A stretch of DNA of 43,993 nt from Melioribacteraceae bacterium (GTDB lineage: Bacteria > Bacteroidota > Ignavibacteria > Ignavibacteriales > Melioribacteraceae): NCBI GenBank assembly GCA_028282005.1, contig JANQIV010000145.1, forward strand, positions 1-43,993, read 5' to 3'. Positions within the stretch are counted from its first letter, which is position 1. Every line of letters starts with the position of its first letter. The position numbers and the translations under genes are program-made. Shown one piece after another: positions 33,369 to 41,547 of the stretch. Under the pieces are notes generated by a model that made no database searches, had not been told where the DNA came from, and saw only the letters and a program-made list of their open reading frames with translations.

Positions 33369-35621
33369 ATGAGAATACTGCTTTTCCTGTTTTTCACTAG
33401 TTCGTTTGTTATTTCACAAGAGATTGCAACAAAAGGGGAATCTACTGCTGCTCTAATCGGTACTTCCGAATTTGTTCTGGACGGTTTATTAAATGAGGCT
33501 ATCTGGAATGAAGCCTTGAAGTTTACCGACTTCAAGCAGGAATCACCCAAAATAGGTATTGAGTCGACTGAAATTACCGAAGCCTATGTAACATATGACG
33601 AGAATTATATTTACGTCGGCTTTAAGAATTATTACCAAAATACGGATGATATTTTCGCCTCGGTTTTGGAGAGGGATCAAAATATGGAAGTTGATGACTA
33701 TGTTCAGGTTATAATTGACTCCAGGAATGATAATAGTAACGCTCTTTCTTTTCAAACTAATTTGCTTGGCGCAAGGCGGGATAGTGAGATTACAGAAAAC
33801 GGCGGCGTTTTTAACTCATCGTGGAATACCTTCTGGGACGCATCTTCCTCGATCACCGATTTTGGCTGGAGTGCGGAATTCAAAATACCTCTTTCATCAC
33901 TTCGATACGAAGAAAAAAGCAAAAATGAAATGGGGTTTAAGTTTATTAGAAAAATTAGATCAAAAAATGAAGTAACGATTTTCCCGTTGAAGCAATGGAA
34001 TATTGATAAACCCCTTAATAATCTTACAAACTCTGTTGATATTGAATTCGACTCTTTACCAAACAAGAGCCCGCTTTATGTTTCTCCTTATGTAATTAAT
34101 ACACTAAGTCAAACATCCAATTTGAATGGAGCACAAACAAATTATAGCAAGAATACCGAGTTTTTAAGTGGCAAAAATTATTTCGGAAATAGCGGTTTAG
34201 ATAGAGTTCTAAGCAATGTAGGAATTGATGTGAAGTATAAATTGAATTCCAGTAACACACTTGATATAACTTTGAATACCGATTTCGCTCAGGCGGAAGC
34301 AGATGATAGAATTATAAACCTTACGCGCTATTCAATTTCTTTGCCCGAAAAAAGAGCTTTCTTTCTTGAAAACGCCGAACTTTTTAACTCTTCAATGTTC
34401 GATCATGATTTCTTCCATTCAAGAAGAATAGGAATTGAAAACGGAAGTAATGTGCCTTTAATAGGTGGGATAAGGCTGGCGGGAACAACCGGAAATTTTG
34501 AGTACGGGTTTCTTAACGTACAAAGCCATTCGATGGAGGTAGAGAATATCGATGCCCAAAATTTTACCGTACTTAGAATTAAAAATAAAATAAGCAAAAA
34601 CGAATCTTACATCGGAGGAATTTTCACAAATAAAATTTCCGTGGAGAATTCAGACTTTAATAGGTTAGCGGCGATTGATGGTTTTTACAGATTCGGGAAT
34701 AGTGTTACCTCGGTTTTCTTTTTAGCATCAAGCTTTGATAACAACATGGAAAACTTTAGAAACAAGGCTTTTGGTTTTAGAGTAAATAGATTTACCCGAC
34801 AGGGTTGGGGATTTGATTTAAGATTCAGGGAGTATCAGGAATTCTTTAATACAGAACTAGGATTTTTGCCCAGGCCCAATACGAGAAGGCTTACTGTAAG
34901 GAATGATTATAGGTTTGTTTTTAGAAACAGTTCATGGTTATCCCGTTTGACAATTGGTAATTGGAATACATTTTATTGGAAATCATCCACAAACCAAAAA
35001 GAATTTTTCCAGGCCAACCCGTTTGTTATAACTTCATTTACAGACGGGTCTTCAATGGTTTTATACACACCGTTTTACCAGGAAGATAGGTTGTTCGACG
35101 ATTGGAATTTCTCTAATGATATAATAATTCCTAAAGACAAATATATAATGAAGGTTTGGGAAATACGGTATAATTCTGGGAAAGGGAAAAATTATTCATG
35201 GTCTTTTAACGGAACTATCGGTGATTTTTACGGGGGTGATCAAGTTAGTTTATCTCCCGGTATAAATTACATTTTCGATAAGAATTTTAATGTAGAATTA
35301 TTGGTTGATTATAACAGGCTTTCTTTTCCCATAAGTTTTTCCAACTCCGGTGATAATGTTGAAACTCGCGTTTTATATTCAACAAAGCTCAATTACTTTT
35401 TTTCGTCGGAGATTTCGTTAAAAGCTTTTCTTCAATACGATAACCTAAGTGAAACTCTTGGATCTAGTTTGAGATTACGTTATAACCCGAATGAAGGTAC
35501 CAACCTCTATATTGTATTCAATCAAAATATAAACACTCAGAGACAACGGTTTTCGCCTGAAAAACCTTTTATAGATAACCAAACACTTATTATAAAATAC
35601 TCTCAAACTTTTTTGATGTAA
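33369..35621 (+). CDS. Outer membrane protein with CBM9-like domain and DUF5916 barrel
   Basis: The 750-residue protein has a signal peptide (about 1-17, ending VISQ). A CBM9-like domain follows (about 30-215: VLDGLLNEAIWNEALKFTDF, YVTYDENYIYVGFK, SAEFKIPLSSLRY). A DUF5916 beta-barrel occupies the rest, with the family signature SLPEKRAFFLENAELF and HSRRIG. DUF5916 proteins are presumed surface proteins of the Bacteroidota group; the substrate is unknown. The final residues end in alternating hydrophobic positions as expected for a barrel. The TPR gene follows after 28 bases and is probably co-transcribed. Confidence 0.92.
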   Translation: MRILLFLFFTSSFVISQEIATKGESTAALIGTSEFVLDGLLNEAIWNEALKFTDFKQESPKIGIESTEITEAYVTYDENYIYVGFKNYYQNTDDIFASVLERDQNMEVDDYVQVIIDSRNDNSNALSFQTNLLGARRDSEITENGGVFNSSWNTFWDASSSITDFGWSAEFKIPLSSLRYEEKSKNEMGFKFIRKIRSKNEVTIFPLKQWNIDKPLNNLTNSVDIEFDSLPNKSPLYVSPYVINTLSQTSNLNGAQTNYSKNTEFLSGKNYFGNSGLDRVLSNVGIDVKYKLNSSNTLDITLNTDFAQAEADDRIINLTRYSISLPEKRAFFLENAELFNSSMFDHDFFHSRRIGIENGSNVPLIGGIRLAGTTGNFEYGFLNVQSHSMEVENIDAQNFTVLRIKNKISKNESYIGGIFTNKISVENSDFNRLAAIDGFYRFGNSVTSVFFLASSFDNNMENFRNKAFGFRVNRFTRQGWGFDLRFREYQEFFNTELGFLPRPNTRRLTVRNDYRFVFRNSSWLSRLTIGNWNTFYWKSSTNQKEFFQANPFVITSFTDGSSMVLYTPFYQEDRLFDDWNFSNDIIIPKDKYIMKVWEIRYNSGKGKNYSWSFNGTIGDFYGGDQVSLSPGINYIFDKNFNVELLVDYNRLSFPISFSNSGDNVETRVLYSTKLNYFFSSEISLKAFLQYDNLSETLGSSLRLRYNPNEGTNLYIVFNQNINTQRQRFSPEKPFIDNQTLIIKYSQTFLM

Positions 35622-35649
35622 ATCACTTATTAAACTCGAAGGAAATAAA

Positions 35650-37167
35650 ATGGAAAATAAATTATTAACTAAACACAGCAGAGCGGGCAAAAAAAGAAGA
35701 GGAGAATGTTTCATAATTTTTTTAGCGTTTACAATATTTTTAGCTCCGTCACTGAGTTTTTCAAAAACATTGCAAGATAATAAGCTAATGAGTGTTACTT
35801 ATAAATCCGAAGAAGCAAAAGAATTTTTTGATAAAGGGATGGAACTGTTTAACAAGAATCAAGAAAATGAGTCTTATGAATATTTCAAAAAAGCCTCGGA
35901 GATTGATTCAACCTTTGCTTTGGCTTTTGCTTTTAAAGGCAGGTTACATCCGTCATTTGAAGGTAAAAAGAAAAACATAGCACATGCGTTAAGGTTAAGT
36001 ACTAATGCAACAGAAGGAGAACGCATACTTATATCGGCGCTAAACGCATTTTACGTTACAGACGAAAACGATAAAGAATATATGTTTTATAAACAGCTTG
36101 TTGAAAAATATCCTGCTGATCCGCTTGTGCGTTACTTTTGGGGATTCGCAAATTGGAGGCATGGAAGAAGTAATTATCAATTAGCTGAAGAAGAATTGAA
36201 AAAAGCTATAGCTTTGGACCACAGACTTGCAGCGGCTTATAATGATTTGGGATATGTATTAAGCGAATTAAAAAAGTATAATGAAGCAAAAAACATGTTT
36301 ATGAAATATATTGAACTAACTGAAGGCAATGTGAATGCCTACGATAGCTACGCTGAAGTGCTCTTTAAAATAGGTAATTATGAAGAGTCGTTAGAAGCTT
36401 ACAAAAAAGCTCTTGAAGTAGACGCAAACTTTTTTTGGTCAAACCTTGGGCTTGCCGTAAACCTGAGCTATTTAAACCGATTTGAAGAAGCAAAGGAAAT
36501 AGTTGCAAAATTAAGGGATAAAGCCAAAAATCAAAGAGAGAGTAGACACGCAAAGACAGCTATTCTAATCTTTTTTATTGCTTCAAATGATTTGGAAGGA
36601 GCGATTAGTGAAATTATAAAACAATACATAGAAGCTGAAGATAAAAATCATATCGGGGGAATGTATAGAGCGCTTGTTAGATGGGGCGATATATTATCTG
36701 ATAGGGGTAATCCAGACGAAGCGATAATAAAATACAACGAGGCAGAAAAAACAATTCAAAATTCAGGTTTACGTTTAGAGACTAAAAATAGGGTGAGCGA
36801 GCAAATACTGTTTAAAAAAATTAGAGCAAACTTGGAGGGGAAAAAAATTACTGAAGCACGAAAAAAAATAACATATTTAGAAAAATTAATATCCGGTAAT
36901 TCCAAGGGTAATTTACTCACTTACTTGCATGAGTTTAAAGCAAGATTAGCCTTTGAAGAAGGTGATTACGAAAAAGCGATTGAACAAATTGATAAAACGA
37001 ATGAGACGTTTACTAATATTTATACTAAGGCCTTGTTTCTAAAAAAAATGGGTAAACGTAATGAAGCTTTAAAACTTTTTTGCGATGTCCTTAACTACAA
37101 TTTATTAAACGATTTTGATTATAGCCTGGTGCGAAGGAAGGCTCGTGAAATTTTAAAGACGTTATGA
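35650..37167 (+). CDS. Exported TPR repeat protein
   Basis: The 505-residue protein has a basic N-terminus and a hydrophobic segment at about 21-40 acting as signal or anchor. Tetratricopeptide repeats follow: AKEFFDKGMELFNKNQENES, AAAYNDLGYVLSELKKYNEA, AYDSYAEVLFKIGNYEESLE and more to the C-terminus. A well-placed AAGGA precedes the ATG. TPR proteins scaffold protein complexes; nothing points to a specific partner except the DUF5916 gene 28 bases upstream. There is no kinase or DNA-binding domain. Confidence 0.9.
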   Translation: MENKLLTKHSRAGKKRRGECFIIFLAFTIFLAPSLSFSKTLQDNKLMSVTYKSEEAKEFFDKGMELFNKNQENESYEYFKKASEIDSTFALAFAFKGRLHPSFEGKKKNIAHALRLSTNATEGERILISALNAFYVTDENDKEYMFYKQLVEKYPADPLVRYFWGFANWRHGRSNYQLAEEELKKAIALDHRLAAAYNDLGYVLSELKKYNEAKNMFMKYIELTEGNVNAYDSYAEVLFKIGNYEESLEAYKKALEVDANFFWSNLGLAVNLSYLNRFEEAKEIVAKLRDKAKNQRESRHAKTAILIFFIASNDLEGAISEIIKQYIEAEDKNHIGGMYRALVRWGDILSDRGNPDEAIIKYNEAEKTIQNSGLRLETKNRVSEQILFKKIRANLEGKKITEARKKITYLEKLISGNSKGNLLTYLHEFKARLAFEEGDYEKAIEQIDKTNETFTNIYTKALFLKKMGKRNEALKLFCDVLNYNLLNDFDYSLVRRKAREILKTL

Positions 37168-37334
37168 TTTTGAACAAACTCGCTAAAACCTCAAGAGAGC
37201 TGTTTTAAAAAATATAAACCGTTGAGTAGTCGTATTAACCATTAAAACATTGCTGTAACCGCTTAGAAGAAAATCCATTCCATAACACATCGTTTCACTT
37301 TATTTTTGCGCCACATTAAAAACAGGGGGAAACT

Positions 37335-37675
37335 ATGTTTAATAAATATATTTTCACAATAATAGCATTCTTTTTTTTATTTCTTTCTTCAAAAATTTCT
37401 TCACAAGATTCACCTTTGTGGGGCGACTTAGAACCCGGTGAATATGCCGTTGGTTTTAAAGTCATTAATAAAATCGATCACTCGAGGCCAATAAAAGATA
37501 AGTACGATCAAAACGGAAATTTCCTGGTGAAAATCGGGGACGTCCTATTCAGATGACATTCTGGTATCCGGCTGAAAAATGGTTTAATTATTCTTTCAGG
37601 CTTCATTTAAAACATTTGAATGAAGCAATATTAGTGAGCAGAAGGTACTCTAAAAAATTGAAAAGCATGTTGTAA
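37335..37675 (+). pseudogene. Frameshifted, truncated N-terminus of a secreted alpha/beta-hydrolase-like protein
   Basis: The first frame encodes a signal peptide (ending ISSQ), then LWGDLEPGEYAVGFKVINKI and KYDQNGNFLVKIG, and stops at 37556. After a one-base change in the GGGG run near 37537-37540 the next frame continues GRPIQMTFWYPAEKW, which is what the N-terminal region of dienelactone-hydrolase/PAF-acetylhydrolase-like proteins looks like (RPIQxxxWYPA). It then runs for 34 unrecognisable residues to a stop at 37675. The hydrolase core is absent. It is probably a decayed gene; a sequencing error could explain only the frameshift, not the missing core. Confidence 0.7.
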
Positions 37676-37730
37676 AAATACTTAGACTGTTTTGATTTTG
37701 ATCAATTACAACCACCGGATTAAAAAGTAA

Positions 37731-37779
37731 GGCAGATAGCCTGCCCACTGAAGTTTTAACATAGGCGGGGCTGTCTGCC
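37731..37779. repeat. Imperfect inverted repeat
   Basis: GGCAGATAGCCTGCC (37731-37745) pairs with GGCGGGGCTGTCTGCC (37764-37779), with a 18-base loop. It lies between the broken hydrolase gene and the convergent TPR/DUF1579-like gene and could be a terminator or a REP-like element. The rest of the 315-base gap from 37557 to 37871 shows nothing else beyond the hydrolase remnant. Confidence 0.6.
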
Positions 37780-37871
37780 CAACATTATGTAAATTCAGCT
37801 CCCAGCTTCATTTACAATCTTCCAAAGTAACATAAGAACTGCAACGGCTTAAAGTATAGACAATGCAAAAG

Positions 37872-38780
37872 TTAATTCTTTTTTACATATAGGCCGTCAA
37901 ACCAAGGCACCCAAGTATTCCCGCCATCGTTTGATGTTTCAAAAAATTGGCGAACGTTGCCGTCTTCTAACGGAGTCCATGTTCCTCTAAAATCTGTTTT
38001 GCTGCCGTCGTTGGAAATTAAATCGCCAACAAGTCTCATAGCACCGTCTTCAAAATTCCCGGAAATATCAACAATGTATCCACCGGTTGCTGTCCAAAGC
38101 TGTCTCCATTTTTTTGTTGCCGGATTGTAGTAATTTACACTCGATCCTACATTACCGGCTGAGCTTGTCCAGCTTTCGTAAAGTGCGCAACCGCCATTTA
38201 TTTTAGTGATTATATTTGTTCCTTGTTGTGGCCCATCCGGATTTTGATAATTGTAAACCTCCCACTCGCCAATCCAGAAATCAAACTTGCGGTAGTTGTC
38301 GTCATATTCGCACGGAGTAGCGTTCTTTTTAACGCCTTCAAGTAATTCGGCAAATTTTGGATTATTACGGAGTTTATCAAAATTTGCGTCACTTTCAATT
38401 TGACTTACATTGCTGTAACCAGCTTCCACTGCTTTGCCTAACCAGGTCATGGCATTTTCATTTTCGTTCATCAAAGAATAAGTTGTTGCAATTTGATAAC
38501 GGACAAAAAACGGGAAAAACCCTTTTTCATTTGCTGTCTCAAAAGCAGGCAATGCTTCTTTGTATTTTGTTAAGTTGAAATACGAACTCCCGAGTCTATA
38601 CCAGGCTTGAGAATTTTCGGGTTCTTCTTTTGTTATTTCAGAGTAAGATCGAGCTGCTTCCTCCCAATTTTTATCATTATAAAATTGATTGGCAGCGTCT
38701 TTGTTTGATTGAGCCATAGTTAAAGTCGCCATTATTAAAAAAAGTACTAAACGATTAATTGGTTTTTGAATATTTATCAC
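37872..38780 (-). CDS. Secreted protein with TPR repeats and a DUF1579-like lipocalin-type domain
   Basis: The 302-residue protein has a signal peptide (about 1-23, ending TMAQ). TPR-like repeats follow at about 25-145 (ANQFYNDKNWEEAARSYSEI, AWYRLGSSYFNLTKYKEALP). The C-terminal domain (about 160-302) has FDFWIGEWEVYN, YYNPATKKWRQLWT and FRGTWTPLEDGNVRQFFE, resembling DUF1579-type beta-barrel proteins, often found as stand-alone secreted proteins of unknown function. It is the last of a minus-strand series, 34 bases after the FG-GAP gene. Confidence 0.85.
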   Translation of the reverse strand: MINIQKPINRLVLFLIMATLTMAQSNKDAANQFYNDKNWEEAARSYSEITKEEPENSQAWYRLGSSYFNLTKYKEALPAFETANEKGFFPFFVRYQIATTYSLMNENENAMTWLGKAVEAGYSNVSQIESDANFDKLRNNPKFAELLEGVKKNATPCEYDDNYRKFDFWIGEWEVYNYQNPDGPQQGTNIITKINGGCALYESWTSSAGNVGSSVNYYNPATKKWRQLWTATGGYIVDISGNFEDGAMRLVGDLISNDGSKTDFRGTWTPLEDGNVRQFFETSNDGGNTWVPWFDGLYVKKN

Positions 38781-38814
38781 TTATTCGCTCCTCGTTAATT
38801 ATTTATTTGATAAC

Positions 38815-40383
38815 TTATTTCATTTTAGCTAATGCTGTGTTACCTTCTTTAACATTATAAAAACTGTTTGCTTCAATATTTTCAAACTTATCAATTTGAC
38901 CCGATGGCCAATGGATTTCCACAGACATAACAGTCTTTGCTTTTCCTAATCCAAAATGTGCTCTTAAATCGTTTTGCCCAAGAAAAGTTGCTTGTCCGCC
39001 AACTTCTCTGTATTGTGTTACAGCTTTTCTGTTAGTTTTTGTTGTTACCCAAACTTTAGCACCCATTGCCGACCTATTGGATTTTGTCCCTTCCAGTTTT
39101 AACACAAACCATCCATTGCCGTTGTCCAAATCATTTCTATAAAGATAATTGACATCCCCGCCTTGTATGTATCCCGTTTTGTTAGGAACAAATAAATCTA
39201 AATCGCCGTCGTTGTCGTAATCTCCAACGGCAGCGCCCCATGTACTATGTTTTGTAGTGACCAAATGACCTTCAGTAATAGTCTGAAAAGTGCCGTCTCC
39301 TTTATTCATATATAATTTGTTTGGTTGCTGGCCTCCGTTACTTACAAATAGATCAAGATAAGTATCATTATCAAAATCCCCCCAGACATGAGCGAGTGAT
39401 ATTCCAATGTCATTGACTAAATCGCCTTGTGTGATACGAGTATAACGTGAGCTGTCAGGGCCGCCATCATTTCTATAAAAATTATTTTTTAAGCCGCCTA
39501 ATGATCCGCCCCAATTAGTAATATAGGCATCGAGATCCCCATCATTATCGTAATCTATAAAATTCCAAGTTTGACCGTCTATAGAATCTTGTGTGAACAA
39601 CTCTCTATTTAATCTTTGGAAATTTGCTTTACCAGATTCTTTCAATAAGTTTTTATACATAAAATCCGGAGCTACAGTGCCGTTGGCTGGACCGCTGCCG
39701 ATAAAGAGATCAATATCACCGTCCAAATCATAATCTGTCCATGTTGCATTCGTAAAAGGTGCGGAAAAGGATGCTACCGGTGAGCCTTTAACCTGAAAGA
39801 AAACTCCGTTACCTTCGTTATGTAAGAGATAGTTGCTGGTTATCGGCATACCCACAAATTTTGCGGGATGTGTTACGAAAAGATCAAGTAACCCATCGTT
39901 ATCATAGTCTCCCCAAACAGCGTTAAAACCTCTTATTGGGCTACTGCCTTGGTCAAAAGAATTATTTATTTGAAAATTTCCGTTGCCCAAATTTTTGTAC
40001 ATGAGTGAGCCTAAAGATGAAAAGGCATTCACAATAAATAAATCAATATTACCGTCGTTGTCGTAATCACCCCAGGCATTTCCAAAAGTAGGAGTTTGAA
40101 GATTTGTAATCTCTCCTCGTGTTATTTTCGTAAACTTATCCTTGCCGTCATTTCGGTATAATGTGTTATAGCCAATCGGAATATTAGCGTTTGATAAGAA
40201 AAGATCAATGTCTCCATCATTGTCATAATCGATCCAGCTTGCACCGTTGGTGTTTGTTGTATCTGTTGCTATATCTCCCGTTGTTATTGGTACAAAATTT
40301 TGTGCAATCAGATTAATTGAAGAAAAAGTAATGAAAGAGATTAAAAGCATCAGCTTTTTGATTTTGTTTATTTGCGTACTCAT
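38815..40383 (-). CDS. Secreted FG-GAP/VCBS propeller protein with ASPIC/UnbV C-terminus
   Basis: The 522-residue protein has a signal peptide (about 1-27, ending LIAQ) and seven calcium-loop repeats of the DYDNDGDIDLFxxN kind, consistent with a seven-bladed propeller. One repeat is altered (DFDNDTYLDLFVSN). The ASPIC/UnbV domain covers the last 95 residues (SNRSAMGAKVWV, VGGQATFLGQNDLRAHFGLG, VEIHWPSGQIDKFENI). This is the CRTAC1-like architecture common in Bacteroidota and Planctomycetes secreted proteins. The ligand is unknown; calcium binding is expected from the loops. It sits 34 bases before the DUF1579-like gene. Confidence 0.94.
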   Translation of the reverse strand: MSTQINKIKKLMLLISFITFSSINLIAQNFVPITTGDIATDTTNTNGASWIDYDNDGDIDLFLSNANIPIGYNTLYRNDGKDKFTKITRGEITNLQTPTFGNAWGDYDNDGNIDLFIVNAFSSLGSLMYKNLGNGNFQINNSFDQGSSPIRGFNAVWGDYDNDGLLDLFVTHPAKFVGMPITSNYLLHNEGNGVFFQVKGSPVASFSAPFTNATWTDYDLDGDIDLFIGSGPANGTVAPDFMYKNLLKESGKANFQRLNRELFTQDSIDGQTWNFIDYDNDGDLDAYITNWGGSLGGLKNNFYRNDGGPDSSRYTRITQGDLVNDIGISLAHVWGDFDNDTYLDLFVSNGGQQPNKLYMNKGDGTFQTITEGHLVTTKHSTWGAAVGDYDNDGDLDLFVPNKTGYIQGGDVNYLYRNDLDNGNGWFVLKLEGTKSNRSAMGAKVWVTTKTNRKAVTQYREVGGQATFLGQNDLRAHFGLGKAKTVMSVEIHWPSGQIDKFENIEANSFYNVKEGNTALAKMK

Positions 40384-40432
40384 AATTCCCCCTTAGTAAA
40401 AATTACGCAGTATGAATGAATATTAATTAAGA

Positions 40433-41176
40433 TTACATCATTTCCCAAAGAATGTGACCGCCGTTAGCTAAATCAAGTTTAAGTTTTATTACGTATGGAA
40501 TTTCTTTAGATAGCCAGAAGGTAAGACCTTTGTTTGTCTTTAGTTTCCATGTTTCTCGTGTAGTGTTTTTATCGGCAGGCACAGTCTCTTTTTCTTGAAT
40601 TTCCGCTATTAGCCAGGAAAACTTAGTTTCAGAATTATCGTCATAAATCGGTAATTTAGCAATTAGCCCCTTTTCAAAAGGAAGGCCAACTAGTAGTATC
40701 CCGTATAAACTCCAGTCGAATACATTTATTGATAACGTTTCTTTTACATCAGTTTTTGTCGAATCTTTAGGAGTAAACTTGTTCCCAGTTATTTTATTGC
40801 CTTCGAATTTAAAGAAAGTAAAATTACCTTTTGGAGTATTGGTAGCTGCAGTTGATGGTATTAGTGTTTTCTTTTCAGTAAAATTAGTCCAAGTATCCAA
40901 AAGATTTCCGTTAGGATCGTAAATATCTTGAACTCTGTGAAGATAAACTTTCTCTTTTAATTCCATCATTTGCATATAATCGGTCCAGATTCTAAAAAAC
41001 GATTTTTTCCCGTCAGCAGTAGTAAAGGTTACTTCCCATTTATTAGTATAATTTTCAATGAAAGAACCGTTTATTTTTTCGTTCCCCGGTAAAATAACGA
41101 GTGTATCTTTGATTTGAGCAGTAATGGATATTATAGATGATATGATAAGTGTAAGAATTATTAGTTTTTTTTGCAT
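40433..41176 (-). CDS. Secreted protein of unknown function (DUF3108-like features)
   Basis: The 247-residue protein has a signal peptide (about 1-20, ending ITAQ). The rest is beta-rich with many Trp and aromatic residues (WTDYMQMMELKEKVYLHRVQ, RETWKLKTNKGLTFWLSKE, IPYVIKLKLDLANGG). The late part resembles the closing strands of DUF3108/outer-membrane lipoprotein-carrier-like proteins, but I do not recognise it with confidence. It is separated by 49 bases from the FG-GAP gene downstream and probably belongs to the same transcript. Confidence 0.8.
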   Translation of the reverse strand: MQKKLIILTLIISSIISITAQIKDTLVILPGNEKINGSFIENYTNKWEVTFTTADGKKSFFRIWTDYMQMMELKEKVYLHRVQDIYDPNGNLLDTWTNFTEKKTLIPSTAATNTPKGNFTFFKFEGNKITGNKFTPKDSTKTDVKETLSINVFDWSLYGILLVGLPFEKGLIAKLPIYDDNSETKFSWLIAEIQEKETVPADKNTTRETWKLKTNKGLTFWLSKEIPYVIKLKLDLANGGHILWEMM

Positions 41177-41547
41177 TATTTAACACTACCTTCAACTATT
41201 GATTGTTGGTTAATATAGTATGTCGATTAGTGAAAGTCGTTAAATCCAAGAAATATTAACAACAAAAAAGGATAATATGGATAAATATTTTGCCAAAGAT
41301 TAAATCCCGTAAGGTGCTTAAGCGTCAGCTTATGGTGAAATATTTTTTCTGTAATAAGTGTAACTTTCAAGTTGTGGGTAGGATGATTGAAATACACTTA
41401 TGGGCTTTAGCCCAATAACTACTTTATTATTGGACTAAAGTCCGGGAAATTGAAGGTGATATTAACCTCAGGAATAAATGTCTAAGCTATTAAACATTAC
41501 ATTCATTGTTAAGTTAATATTTATGTGTAAGAGGATATGGTATTTTA
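41177..41547. other. Intergenic gap with a palindromic repeat
   Basis: Apart from the paired hairpins at 41402-41443, this 371-base stretch shows no gene. CTTAAGCGTCAGCTTATGGTG near 41317 (cttaagcgtcagcttatggt) looks like part of another short intergenic repeat. No promoter for the minus-strand gene at 41176 is certain. Confidence 0.5.
41402..41443. repeat. Double hairpin repeat (GGGCTTTAGCCC / GGACTAAAGTCC)
   Basis: GGGCTTTAGCCC (41402-41413) and GGACTAAAGTCC (41432-41443) are each self-complementary 5-bp hairpins. Together with the adjoining AATAA/TTATT they are also inverted relative to one another (17-base arms, two differences). It resembles dispersed intergenic palindromes. Confidence 0.75.
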
